From an uncultured Aurantimonas sp. (lineage in GTDB: Bacteria > Pseudomonadota > Alphaproteobacteria > Rhizobiales > Rhizobiaceae): a stretch of 64,000 bases of DNA. The stretch spans positions 62,001 to 126,000 of the forward strand of contig CANKZU010000004.1 in the NCBI GenBank assembly GCA_947488615.1, given 5' to 3'. The notes below the pieces were generated by a model. It had not been told where the DNA came from and did no database searches. It saw only the letters and a program-made list of their open reading frames with translations. Position numbers and translations under genes: made by a program. This document shows, piece by piece, positions 33,489 through 41,040 of this stretch (position 1 is the stretch's first letter; each line of letters starts with the position of its first letter).

Positions 33489-34475
33489 ATGAACCTCGCC
33501 AACGCCGCGAAGGCCCTCGCCTACTATCTCGACGCCGATATCCCCGTCTTCATGTGGGGCGCGCCAGGCCTCGGCAAGTCGGACACCGTCCGCCAGATCG
33601 CCGACGAGCGTGATATCCCGATGATCGATTTTCGCGCCATCCTGCGCGATCCGGTCGATCTCCGCGGCCTGCCGTCGGTCCACGGCGACACCGCCAAATG
33701 GCTCGCCCCCGACGATCTTCCCCGCGCTGATCGCGACGGCGAGAAAGGCATCTTCTTCATGGACGAACTGAACGCAGCGCCGGCCAGCGTCCAGGCGGCG
33801 TGCTTCGGCCTCGTCCTCGACCGCAAGGTCGGCGAATACCACCTGCCGCCCGGCTGGCGCATCGTCGCCGCCGGCAACCGCCAGGCCGACCGCGCGGCGG
33901 CGCAGCGCATGCCGACCGCGCTCGCCAACCGCTTCGCCCATATCGATATCGAACCCGACGTCGATTCCTTCTCGGCGTGGGCGTTCAAGAACGACGTCGA
34001 TCCGATGGTCGTCGCCTTCGTGAGATTTCGCGTCGGCCTTCTGCACAACATGGAGGGTAACGATCTGCGCGCCTTCCCAACGCCGCGAGCCTGGGCGCAA
34101 GTGTCCAAGGTGGCGAACGCGCCGGACGCGCTGCGTCTGTCGCTGGTCACCGGTCTCGTCGGCGAGGGCGCGGCGGCCGAGTTCGAGGGCTTCGTCCGCG
34201 TCTACAAGGACCTGCCGTCGCTCGACCTGGTGCTGGCCAATCCGACCGGCGCGCCGCTGGTCAAGGATCCGGCCGCCAAGTTCGCGATCAGCGCCGGTCT
34301 TGCCCGCAAGGTCGACCGCAAGACCTTCGATGCGGCGATGACCTACACCGCGCGGATCAGCCGTGAGTTCAACATCATGATGACGATCGACGCGGTGCGG
34401 CGTGACGCCGGTCTCTCGCACACCCCGGCCTTCGTTGCCTGGGCAAACGAGAACCAGGACGTAACGTCGAATTGA
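33489..34475 (+). CDS. MoxR-like AAA+ ATPase
   Basis: 328 residues from MNLANAAKALAYYLDADIPV after GGAG. Walker A FMWGAPGLGKSDTVRQ, Walker B GIFFMDELNAA, sensor 1 RIVAAGNRQADRA and arginine-finger-type ALANRFAHIDIE are all present. MoxR ATPases act with VWA-domain partners as chaperones or remodelling machines; the VWA gene is at 35460. Also similar to CobS-type ATPases. Location in an element-preceded cassette with DUF3150 upstream supports a three-part module. Confidence 0.92.
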   Translation: MNLANAAKALAYYLDADIPVFMWGAPGLGKSDTVRQIADERDIPMIDFRAILRDPVDLRGLPSVHGDTAKWLAPDDLPRADRDGEKGIFFMDELNAAPASVQAACFGLVLDRKVGEYHLPPGWRIVAAGNRQADRAAAQRMPTALANRFAHIDIEPDVDSFSAWAFKNDVDPMVVAFVRFRVGLLHNMEGNDLRAFPTPRAWAQVSKVANAPDALRLSLVTGLVGEGAAAEFEGFVRVYKDLPSLDLVLANPTGAPLVKDPAAKFAISAGLARKVDRKTFDAAMTYTARISREFNIMMTIDAVRRDAGLSHTPAFVAWANENQDVTSN

Positions 34476-34476
34476 C

Positions 34477-34800
34477 ATGGCGGAGATCAGGGCGATTCTC
34501 GGCCCTCACGAGCAACGGTACTACGCCGATCGCATCGTTTGGACGTTCACCGGGCTTCGGTCGAATGGCGAGTATGCCAGATGGCAACTCGCCTTTTGGC
34601 CGGATACCAGGCGCTTCACCACCAAGCCTCTGCTCAGACATCCGAACGATGATCGCATGGCCAAAAAGCTGACGCTGCTCCCAGAGGTGCAGCGTCAGAA
34701 ACCGCAATCCGGGCGCGTTACCGACATGCTGCGAGCGCGGCTGAACGCGGAAGCGATCGCGGAGGCCACTCGACGCGCCATCGCGCATGGAGGCCGCTGA
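34477..34800 (+). CDS. Hypothetical protein
   Basis: 107 residues, basic, start 1 nt after the MoxR stop. Aromatic strands at the start (EQRYYADRIVWTFTGLRSNG) then a helical Arg/Lys-rich end. Family unknown. Overlaps the next gene by one base (TGATG). Confidence 0.6.
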   Translation: MAEIRAILGPHEQRYYADRIVWTFTGLRSNGEYARWQLAFWPDTRRFTTKPLLRHPNDDRMAKKLTLLPEVQRQKPQSGRVTDMLRARLNAEAIAEATRRAIAHGGR

Positions 34801-35159
34801 TGGTCGCCATCAAGGCCCTGTGGGGGCCGTTCACCACGACGCCGCGCCAAAGCGGGCTGGAATATCGGCTTGGCGAACTCCGCTGGTACTTCTTCGGCAT
34901 CCGCCAGGACGGACGCATGGGACGATGGTCGCTCGTCTACGAGTGCTCCAAGCGCAAGTTCCGTGCACAGGCTCTCGAGGTCCGCGCGCAGTCGGGCCCG
35001 ATCGTTCGCCCAAACGCATGGCTCGACGGCTCGCCTCATGTTTGGGAAGGCCTGCTCATCGACATCCTCAAGAAGCATTTGACGCCTGAGGATATCGCCA
35101 TGGCGACGGCGATCTCGCTCGGCATCCGCACCGACGCACAAGCAGGAAGGAAACGATGA
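34800..35159 (+). CDS. Hypothetical protein
   Basis: 119 residues, strand-rich with many aromatics (YRLGELRWYFFGIRQDGRMG, WSLVYECSKRKFRAQALEV), helical end (LIDILKKHLTPEDIAMATAI). Possibly related to the gene before it by similar N-terminal character. ATGA-coupled to the next frame. Confidence 0.6.
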   Translation: MVAIKALWGPFTTTPRQSGLEYRLGELRWYFFGIRQDGRMGRWSLVYECSKRKFRAQALEVRAQSGPIVRPNAWLDGSPHVWEGLLIDILKKHLTPEDIAMATAISLGIRTDAQAGRKR

Positions 35160-35450
35160 TGGACGCCGACGAGATCCAGAGGCGCTTTCGCGGGCCCTAC
35201 CGCTCATCACGCGCCAGACAAGGCACGATCAAATGGCGCTTCTACACTCGCGGCCGACGCTGGGTCTATCCGAAGGAAGTGCTGGACCTCGTCTTCGACC
35301 TCGGAACACGGCAGTTCTCGGCGGAATATCGAAGAAATCACTGTGGGAGAATCCAGTTCCAATCGACCCCGCACCCCTCCGCTCCGGCTCGACACCAACC
35401 AGATCGCCGCCGCCATTCGGGCGGCGATCATCTTCACCCCTCAATCGTGA
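35156..35450 (+). pseudogene. Frame-interrupted small gene before the VWA gene
   Basis: A well-initiated ORF (ATGATG after GGAAGG, ATGA-coupled upstream) begins MMDADEIQRRFRGPYRSSRA, protein-like for about 60 codons (KWRFYTRGRRWVYPKEVLDL). Kept in frame it would run about 350 nt into the VWA gene, which is implausible. The +1 frame becomes protein-like from about 35330 (RNIEEITVGESS, LRLDTNQIAAAIRAAIIFTP) and stops at 35448-35450. The likely explanation is a single-base frameshift (decay, sequencing error or programmed +1 shift). Confidence 0.4.
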
Positions 35451-35451
35451 G
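35440..35451 (+). promoter_or_regulatory. CAAYYRTG hairpin, copy 9
   Basis: CTCA-ATCG-TGAG, only 8 nt before the ATG at 35460; its GAG arm is the only purine-rich ribosome-site candidate, so folding would hide it. A 10-bp GC stem (35402-35411 / 35420-35429) lies just upstream. Confidence 0.7.
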
Positions 35452-35459
35452 ACTCGCCC

Positions 35460-36656
35460 ATGGACACCGAAACCAAGATTCTCGCCGCCCGCACCGCCCT
35501 GTTGTGGGACCACCCGTTCTTCGGCGCCCTCGCCGTGCAGCTGATCCTCGAGGAGGACGCCGACGGTGTCATCTGCAAGACGATGGCGACCGACGGCCGA
35601 CGGCTGATCTACTATCCGCCTTTCGTCGACAAGCTGTCGCGAGAGGAACTGATCTTCGTGGTCGCCCACGAGATCATGCACAACGCCTCGATGCACCACA
35701 CAAGGCGCGGCGACCGGAGGCCGAGGCTCTGGAACGTGGCCGCCGACTACGCCATCAATATCGAACTGCAGGACTACGCCGAGGAAATCCGGAAGGCAAA
35801 GAGGCTGAATAACCCGCCGATGGCGATGCCGAAGGGCGGCCTGCTCGACCGGCAATATGCCGGCCTCGGCGCCGAGGAGATCTACCGCATACTCGACGAC
35901 GAGGATGACGGCTACGGCGGTGTTGGCGACAACGGCGGCGATCCCGGCGGTTGCGGTGGTGTCATCGACGGCTGCGGTCCGCATGACGATGCGGCCAAGG
36001 CCGCGGCCGAGGCGGAAATGACGGTGAAGATCCGGCAGGCGGCGTCGGTGGCCAAATCGATGAACGCCGGCACCCTTCCCGGTGCGCTGCAGCGCATCGT
36101 CGACCGGTTGTTGACCGCGAAGGTCGACTGGCGGCAGGTGTTCCGCCGCTTCATCGATCAGTCGCAGACCCGCGACTATTCCTGGTCGCGGCCGAACCGC
36201 CGCTTCCTGCAGATGGGGTACATTCTGCCGTCGCTGGTGTCCGACGGCGTCTCGCACATCGTCTTCGCGGTCGACACGTCAGGCTCGATCACCGCGGATA
36301 TGCTGGATGCCTTCGGCGCCGAGATCAACGGCGCCTTCGGCGACGGCGCGATCGACAAGGTGACGGTGATCTATGCCGACGCCAGGGTCCAGGGCCATGA
36401 AGAGTTCGAGACCGGCGACGTCGTGAAGCTGCACATGCGCGGCGGCGGCGGCACCGCCTTCGCCGACACTTTTGAATGGATCCGGGAGAACGCCGGCGAC
36501 GCCCGTGCCGTCGTCTATCTCACCGATCTTTACTGTTACGACTTCGGCGAGGAGCCGGACTGCCCGGTGCTATGGGCGGTGCCGGGCGATCCGCGCACAT
36601 TCGAAGCAGTCGCCGGCCGGACGCCGTTCGGCGAAGCCATCCATCTGGACGCATGA
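35460..36656 (+). CDS. VWA-domain protein with HExxH metallopeptidase-like region (DUF2201-like)
   Basis: 398 residues. The N-terminal half has VVAHEIMHNASMHH near residue 68, a zinc metallopeptidase HExxH motif with a third His nearby. A Gly-rich acidic linker lies at about residues 155-178. The C-terminal half is a von Willebrand A fold with MIDAS motif VFAVDTSGSITADML, Thr in GGGGTAFADTF and Asp in VVYLTDLYC. This matches the DUF2201 'putative metallopeptidase' family, partners of MoxR ATPases. Together with the MoxR gene it forms a plausible remodelling/protease machine. Confidence 0.9.
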   Translation: MDTETKILAARTALLWDHPFFGALAVQLILEEDADGVICKTMATDGRRLIYYPPFVDKLSREELIFVVAHEIMHNASMHHTRRGDRRPRLWNVAADYAINIELQDYAEEIRKAKRLNNPPMAMPKGGLLDRQYAGLGAEEIYRILDDEDDGYGGVGDNGGDPGGCGGVIDGCGPHDDAAKAAAEAEMTVKIRQAASVAKSMNAGTLPGALQRIVDRLLTAKVDWRQVFRRFIDQSQTRDYSWSRPNRRFLQMGYILPSLVSDGVSHIVFAVDTSGSITADMLDAFGAEINGAFGDGAIDKVTVIYADARVQGHEEFETGDVVKLHMRGGGGTAFADTFEWIRENAGDARAVVYLTDLYCYDFGEEPDCPVLWAVPGDPRTFEAVAGRTPFGEAIHLDA

Positions 36657-36666
36657 GGAGACGCCA

Positions 36667-36993
36667 ATGGCCAAGATCATCACGATCAGCGCCCCACTGT
36701 GGCAGGCGCATTCGACCAGGCGAAGCTACGGCACGCTAGCTTGGGCTCTCGTGGCCGGGATGGACGACGGATCGGTACGGCTGTTCTCCCTGATCTTCGA
36801 CAAGGAGGCCAGGACCTACCGGGCAACCGAAAACATGCACATGGCCCGCGCGGGGGACATGACCTTGGATGCACCACTACTCGAAGTGCCGCGAGTACCA
36901 GTCACGAAAGGATCAAACCAGTTAGACGCATGCCGCCAGGGTCTCGGCCCTCTCCACATCGCGGCGGCGACAGCGGCGTCGATCGGTGCATGA
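36667..36993 (+). CDS. Hypothetical protein
   Basis: 108 residues starting MAKIITISAPLWQAHSTRRS, with GAGGAG upstream, 10 nt after the VWA gene. Strand-rich N-terminal half (TLAWALVAGMDDGSVRLFSL). Family unknown. Confidence 0.6.
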   Translation: MAKIITISAPLWQAHSTRRSYGTLAWALVAGMDDGSVRLFSLIFDKEARTYRATENMHMARAGDMTLDAPLLEVPRVPVTKGSNQLDACRQGLGPLHIAAATAASIGA

Positions 36994-37032
36994 CCATTAA
37001 ATTCACGTAGGCCCGCAAAGCGAGAGGAACCC

Positions 37033-37320
37033 ATGAACGAGACCACGACATGGCGGCAAGGCGCCTTCATCGACCAAGCCCAATATTCACGAATGAGCGA
37101 CGACTGGAAAGCCGAGCGCCGTCGTGAGGAAGCGCTGCTGGTACGCTCCGGCCCCCTCGCCAACGCGATCTGCAAGGCGCGAGATCCGGAGACTGCGAAG
37201 TGGATCGCCGGGCGTCTGAACCTCGCGGCTCAGCTCGAGCAAATGACCTACGACTTCGCGACCGGTAAATCGGACGGCAGCGAGATCGTCGCCCTTGTCC
37301 GGCACAACGTCGGCGCCTGA
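37033..37320 (+). CDS. Hypothetical protein
   Basis: 95 residues with a basic N-terminal half (DDWKAERRREEALLVRSGPL) and a helix pair (DPETAKWIAGRLNLAAQLEQ). Good ribosome site (GAGAGG). Family unknown. Confidence 0.6.
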   Translation: MNETTTWRQGAFIDQAQYSRMSDDWKAERRREEALLVRSGPLANAICKARDPETAKWIAGRLNLAAQLEQMTYDFATGKSDGSEIVALVRHNVGA

Positions 37321-37343
37321 CCCAGCCATTCCAGGAGGAAGCC

Positions 37344-37571
37344 ATGAAACACCCCGAACAGATCGTCAGCCTGGCGGAAGCGGCCATGAAACTTGAACGG
37401 CAAGAAGCGGATGCAGCCGCTCTTCTCATCGACGCGGCTGCCATGCTCGCCAGCGAAGTTAATGTGCCGATCGGCGATCTCGCCGAGCGTTTGCAGAACT
37501 CCCACGCTACCCTCGCTGAGGCCAAGCGCGCTGTCGAAGCGCTCGGCCCGGCAGCCGCGCGTCGCCAGTAA
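37344..37571 (+). CDS. Small helical hypothetical protein
   Basis: 75 residues, Ala/Leu/Glu-rich, all-helical (LAEAAMKLERQEADAAALLI), preceded by AGGAGG. Could be a helical bundle or coiled-coil dimer. Family unknown. Confidence 0.6.
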   Translation: MKHPEQIVSLAEAAMKLERQEADAAALLIDAAAMLASEVNVPIGDLAERLQNSHATLAEAKRAVEALGPAAARRQ

Positions 37572-37587
37572 CCCAGCCAACCCACCC

Positions 37588-37599
37588 CGCAATCGTGCG
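37588..37599 (+). promoter_or_regulatory. CAAYYRTG hairpin, copy 10
   Basis: CGCA-ATCG-TGCG, 12 nt before the ATG at 37612, with AAAGGA in between. Confidence 0.75.
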
Positions 37600-37611
37600 A
37601 AAGGACAGACC

Positions 37612-37935
37612 ATGTCAGAGACCGCAACCTCGCCCGCCACGTACACCGCGGCCGACCTCTACAATTGCCAGACCGACCATGCCGAACCCGACTGGTCCGC
37701 GTTCGACGCGCTTGAGCTCGGCGGCTGCATCAACCTGCATGAACCCGACGACCCGGCCGGAACCATGATCGAAGGCGGTCAGAGCCGGGTCGAGGCCGCG
37801 TTCTTCACGGTCTACGGGCATCTGCCGGAGGGCGGCGTCGAGGCGATCACCGACATCGACGCGTTCGACAAGGCTGTCGCCATCCTGCAGTACCTGGCCG
37901 CCCGCTCGTTGCTTCCGCCCGGAATCCACTGCTGA
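37612..37935 (+). CDS. Hypothetical acidic protein
   Basis: 107 residues, strongly acidic (MSETATSPATYTAADLYNCQ, FDALELGGCINLHEPDDPAG), with a helical C-terminus (DAFDKAVAILQYLAARSLLP). Acidic small phage proteins sometimes mimic DNA, but nothing specific supports that here. Family unknown. Confidence 0.65.
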   Translation: MSETATSPATYTAADLYNCQTDHAEPDWSAFDALELGGCINLHEPDDPAGTMIEGGQSRVEAAFFTVYGHLPEGGVEAITDIDAFDKAVAILQYLAARSLLPPGIHC

Positions 37936-37950
37936 CCCCTGCCGCAAGGC

Positions 37951-37974
37951 GGTGGCCTCCCGCGGGCGGCCACC
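37951..37974 (+). terminator. GC-rich hairpin before hairpin element copy 11
   Basis: GGTGGCC ... GGCCACC, 7-bp perfect stem with a 10-nt loop, between the stop at 37935 and the beta-clamp cassette. No T-run. Confidence 0.45.
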
Positions 37975-37995
37975 TCCCGGCTGCATGCCGACCTC

Positions 37996-38009
37996 CCGCA
38001 ATCGTGCGG
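37996..38009 (+). promoter_or_regulatory. CAAYYRTG hairpin, copy 11
   Basis: CCGCA-ATCG-TGCGG, five base pairs, the longest stem of the family, 22 nt before the ATG of the clamp gene at 38032; AAGGA in between. Confidence 0.75.
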
Positions 38010-38031
38010 ACCCTCATCAGAAGGACACATC

Positions 38032-39255
38032 ATGACCAACGTCACTCCCATTCGCGCCGACATGGAATATGCCACCGCGATCCTCGCCCGCGCCGACCTC
38101 AAGGTCGCGCTCGACGCCGCCAGCAAGGTGATCGAGAAGCGCAACTACACCCCGATCCTGGCCAACGTCCGCCTGATGGCCTGTGGTGACCGCCTCTTTG
38201 TCACTGGCACCGACCTGGACGTTTTCGTCCAGACAGCGGTCGCCTGCGAGGCGATCGACCGACGGCTGGACGTCACGGTCCCCCTCGGGATCCTTCACGA
38301 ACTCGTCCGCAAATCGAAGGCGCCCACCGTCACGCTGACGGCACCGCCGCGCGAGGCGATCGATGCAATGCAGCCGAAGCGCGACGCGGAGGGCAATCCG
38401 ATCAGCCGCGCCGAAAAGATTGTGGTGACGGCGAAGGTTGGCGGCAGCGCGATCGAGATGCAGGCGTTGCCGTCGTCCGATTTTCCCGCCGGCAACTCCG
38501 ACGCCGACGAGCACAGCTTCAAGCTGTCCGCCACCGTCCTGGCCGGCTCTCTCGACCTGGTCGCCTTTGCCATATCGAAGGAGGAAACCCGCTACTATCT
38601 CAATGGTGTCTACATGCACCACTCCGACACGGGCGGCGCCGGCGAACTCGCCTTCGTCGCCACCGACGGGCACCGCTTCGCCAAGAAGACGGTTCCTGCG
38701 CCGAAACGCAGCGCCGGCATGCCCGACATCATCGTGCCCCGCAAGACGGTCGATATCGCGCGCAAACTCATGGCCCAGGAGCGCGGTGAAGTCTTCGTCA
38801 GCACGGATGGAAGCTGGATTCGCCTTGGTTTTGGCGACATGGTGATCACCTCGAAGCTGATCGATGGTGACTTCCCCGATTACAATCGGGTCATTCCGCT
38901 GGGCAACGACAAGCCGGCCACCTTCAACTGCGAGGCGATGGCATCGGCGATCGCCGATGTAACGGCGATCTCGTCAGAGCGCGGCCGGGCGGTGAAGATC
39001 GAACTGTCGCCGGATAGTTGCCGGCTGTCGGTCAAGAGCCCCGACAACGGCTCCGCCTCGGCCGACATCGCCTGTACGACAGCCTGCGACGCCTTCCAGA
39101 TTGGCTTCAACGCCACCTATCTGGACAGCTTCATCAACGTCGTCGGCGAGTTCGGCGACGAGATCGAACTGACCTTCTCCGATGCCGGCGGACCGGCGGT
39201 TGTCCGCGGACGCTCGCCGAGCTGGACCGGCGTGCTGATGCCGATGCGGGTGTAG
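38032..39255 (+). CDS. Phage-encoded DNA polymerase III beta sliding clamp (DnaN family)
   Basis: 407 residues. Three-domain beta-clamp landmarks: KRNYTPILANVRLMA near the start, ISKEETRYYLNGVYMH followed by FVATDGHRFAKK, DGDFPDYNRVIP with the MPDIIVPRKTV block, and the C-terminal VLMPMRV peptide that forms part of the partner-binding pocket. Domain 1 contains an unusual insert (IDAMQPKRDAEGNPISRAEK). A phage-borne clamp would recruit the host polymerase to phage DNA or replace the host clamp. It is in its own hairpin cassette. Confidence 0.93.
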   Translation: MTNVTPIRADMEYATAILARADLKVALDAASKVIEKRNYTPILANVRLMACGDRLFVTGTDLDVFVQTAVACEAIDRRLDVTVPLGILHELVRKSKAPTVTLTAPPREAIDAMQPKRDAEGNPISRAEKIVVTAKVGGSAIEMQALPSSDFPAGNSDADEHSFKLSATVLAGSLDLVAFAISKEETRYYLNGVYMHHSDTGGAGELAFVATDGHRFAKKTVPAPKRSAGMPDIIVPRKTVDIARKLMAQERGEVFVSTDGSWIRLGFGDMVITSKLIDGDFPDYNRVIPLGNDKPATFNCEAMASAIADVTAISSERGRAVKIELSPDSCRLSVKSPDNGSASADIACTTACDAFQIGFNATYLDSFINVVGEFGDEIELTFSDAGGPAVVRGRSPSWTGVLMPMRV

Positions 39256-39258
39256 AAA

Positions 39259-39447
39259 ATGGCACGCGATCTGACAGCTGAAGAACAGGTGGTTGTCGAT
39301 CACCTCAAGGATGCTTGGAACGCCTTTCTGGCGCTGCCGAGGGTCCACAGAGAAGAAGTCGACGAGTTTCGCCACAAGCTGCACGATTTGCAGCGGATGA
39401 TCCTCTCTCGACCGCAGGTCAGGGATCCGCTTTATCCCGAATCCTGA
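39259..39447 (+). CDS. Small conserved phage protein
   Basis: 62 residues, helical (LTAEEQVVVDHLKDAWNAFL, EEVDEFRHKLHDLQRMILSR). This pattern is common among small proteins of alphaproteobacterial phages. It begins 3 nt after the clamp stop. Function unknown. Confidence 0.75.
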   Translation: MARDLTAEEQVVVDHLKDAWNAFLALPRVHREEVDEFRHKLHDLQRMILSRPQVRDPLYPES

Positions 39448-39544
39448 CCTAAGCTCCGACCTATGCTCCGACCAAAGCAGGAGGCCACATGCCCAGACCC
39501 TACTCGACTGGCCCACCAGATCTGTCCGTCCGCTCGCCACCCCC

Positions 39545-39556
39545 GTCAATCGTGAC
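39545..39556 (+). promoter_or_regulatory. CAAYYRTG hairpin, copy 12
   Basis: GTCA-ATCG-TGAC, 14 nt before the ATG at 39571, with TGAAG in between. Confidence 0.7.
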
Positions 39557-39570
39557 CCCCTGAAGACCCA

Positions 39571-40659
39571 ATGCACTATCGCGCAATGCACTCAGGCACC
39601 CCGGAAATCACTCACCACCCAGATGTCGATGCCGCTATCACCGCCGGCGCTGCCGTCGCGGTTGGCGTGTCCGGAGGGAAGGACAGCCAAGCCGCCGCCA
39701 TCGCCACCCTTCTCCACCTAAACGCAATAGGCCATACCGGCCCGCGCATCCTGATCCATGCCGACCTCGGTATCGTCGAATGGAATGACAGCCTGCCCGT
39801 ATGCCGTAACATCGCAGCTGACCTTGGCGTCGATCTGATCACCGTCCGTAGAAAAGCCGGCGGCCTGATGGAGCGATGGGAATCCCGATGGGCATCAAGC
39901 CAACGTCGTTACGAGAACCTCGAAACCGTGACGCTGGTGCCGTGCTGGTCGACTCCGGCCATGCGCTTCTGCACATCCGAGTTGAAGACGCATGTGATTG
40001 TGGCTGACCTGAAGCGCAGGTTCCGCGGCATGCCCATCATCAACGTCACCGGCATCCGAGCTGACGAGAGCGCCAGCCGTGCCCTGCAGCCCGTCGCGTC
40101 GCAGCAGAAAGGCAGCGACATATGGAACTGGCGGCCGATCCTGAAGTGGTCAACGGAAGACGTCTTCAACGCGATCGAGGCGAGCAGGATGGCGCCGCAC
40201 CCAGCTTATCGGTCATTCGGGATGACCCGTGTTTCCTGTAGGTTCTGCATCATGTCCAGCATGGCCGATATGAAAGCTGCCGCGATGCAGGAGGAGTCGC
40301 ATAACCTCTATCGCAGGATGGTTGGCCTGGAGACTATCAGCACCTTCGCATTCCAAGGGTCACGATGGCTCGGAGATCTTGCCCCGCGCCTTCTGGAGGA
40401 TCGACAGATTTACGCATTCCAGGAGGCGAAGCTGACGGCCGCCCGCCGCGTTGCCGCCGAGAAGCGCATCACGAAACCTATGCTCTACGTGAAGGGATGG
40501 CCGACGAGGACGCTGACAAATGAAGAGGCCGATATTCTCGCCGACGTTCGCCGGGAAGTCAGTTCGATGATGGGCTTTCAGCCCATGCACATCGACAGAG
40601 AAAGCATCCACGAACGATACGCCTTTCTGCTCGATCAGAAAGCCAGAAAGACAACCTGA
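39571..40659 (+). CDS. PAPS reductase-family PP-loop protein (DndC-like)
   Basis: 362 residues. N-terminal nucleotide-binding PP-loop VGVSGGKDSQAAAI, followed by ILIHADLGIVEW, the RFCTSELKTHVI and IINVTGIRADESASR blocks, and a Cys pair in SCRFCIMSS. This is the adenylyl-transferring PP-loop fold shared by PAPS reductase and the phosphorothioation protein DndC. In phages such proteins could modify DNA or RNA bases or use sulphur; no Dnd partners are seen. The C-terminal third is helical. Confidence 0.85.
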   Translation: MHYRAMHSGTPEITHHPDVDAAITAGAAVAVGVSGGKDSQAAAIATLLHLNAIGHTGPRILIHADLGIVEWNDSLPVCRNIAADLGVDLITVRRKAGGLMERWESRWASSQRRYENLETVTLVPCWSTPAMRFCTSELKTHVIVADLKRRFRGMPIINVTGIRADESASRALQPVASQQKGSDIWNWRPILKWSTEDVFNAIEASRMAPHPAYRSFGMTRVSCRFCIMSSMADMKAAAMQEESHNLYRRMVGLETISTFAFQGSRWLGDLAPRLLEDRQIYAFQEAKLTAARRVAAEKRITKPMLYVKGWPTRTLTNEEADILADVRREVSSMMGFQPMHIDRESIHERYAFLLDQKARKTT

Positions 40660-40673
40660 CATCAAAACCTACC

Positions 40674-40685
40674 GGCAACCGTGCC
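40674..40685 (+). promoter_or_regulatory. CAAYYRTG hairpin, copy 13
   Basis: GGCA-ACCG-TGCC, 14 nt before the ATG at 40700, with AGGAG in between. Confidence 0.75.
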
Positions 40686-40699
40686 AACCAGGAGACCCC

Positions 40700-40987
40700 A
40701 TGAACCAAATGATCACCCGCGCCTGTGAACATGAAAACTTCTCTGCGTCTGTCCGCGTCAACCGCCTATCTTTGCGCGATGGTGGCCCTATCACCGGATT
40801 CAATTGCGAGATCCAGATCTGTTGCGCCGAGTGTGGAATGAAGATGCGGTTTCGCGGCCTGCCGTTCGGATCAAGCCCGCATCATCCGACGCTTTCAGTC
40901 GATGCGACAGAGCTTCGCGCGCCGCTTGAGGCCGAGATCATTTCAGAGCTTCTTGGCAGGCCGGAAGGACCGGTCGGGAATGCGTGA
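40700..40987 (+). CDS. Small zinc-ribbon-like protein
   Basis: 95 residues with CEHENFSASVRVNRL and then IQICCAECGMKMRFRGLPFG, a Cys-rich zinc-ribbon half-motif, ending in a conserved SVDATELRAPLEAEI segment. Such proteins are widespread in alphaproteobacterial phages. Function unknown; last of the hairpin cassettes. Confidence 0.7.
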   Translation: MNQMITRACEHENFSASVRVNRLSLRDGGPITGFNCEIQICCAECGMKMRFRGLPFGSSPHHPTLSVDATELRAPLEAEIISELLGRPEGPVGNA

Positions 40988-41040
40988 CCTGATCGCACCG
41001 CCTGCGCTATACGAGCAGGTCAGCGCACGGAGTCTCATCA

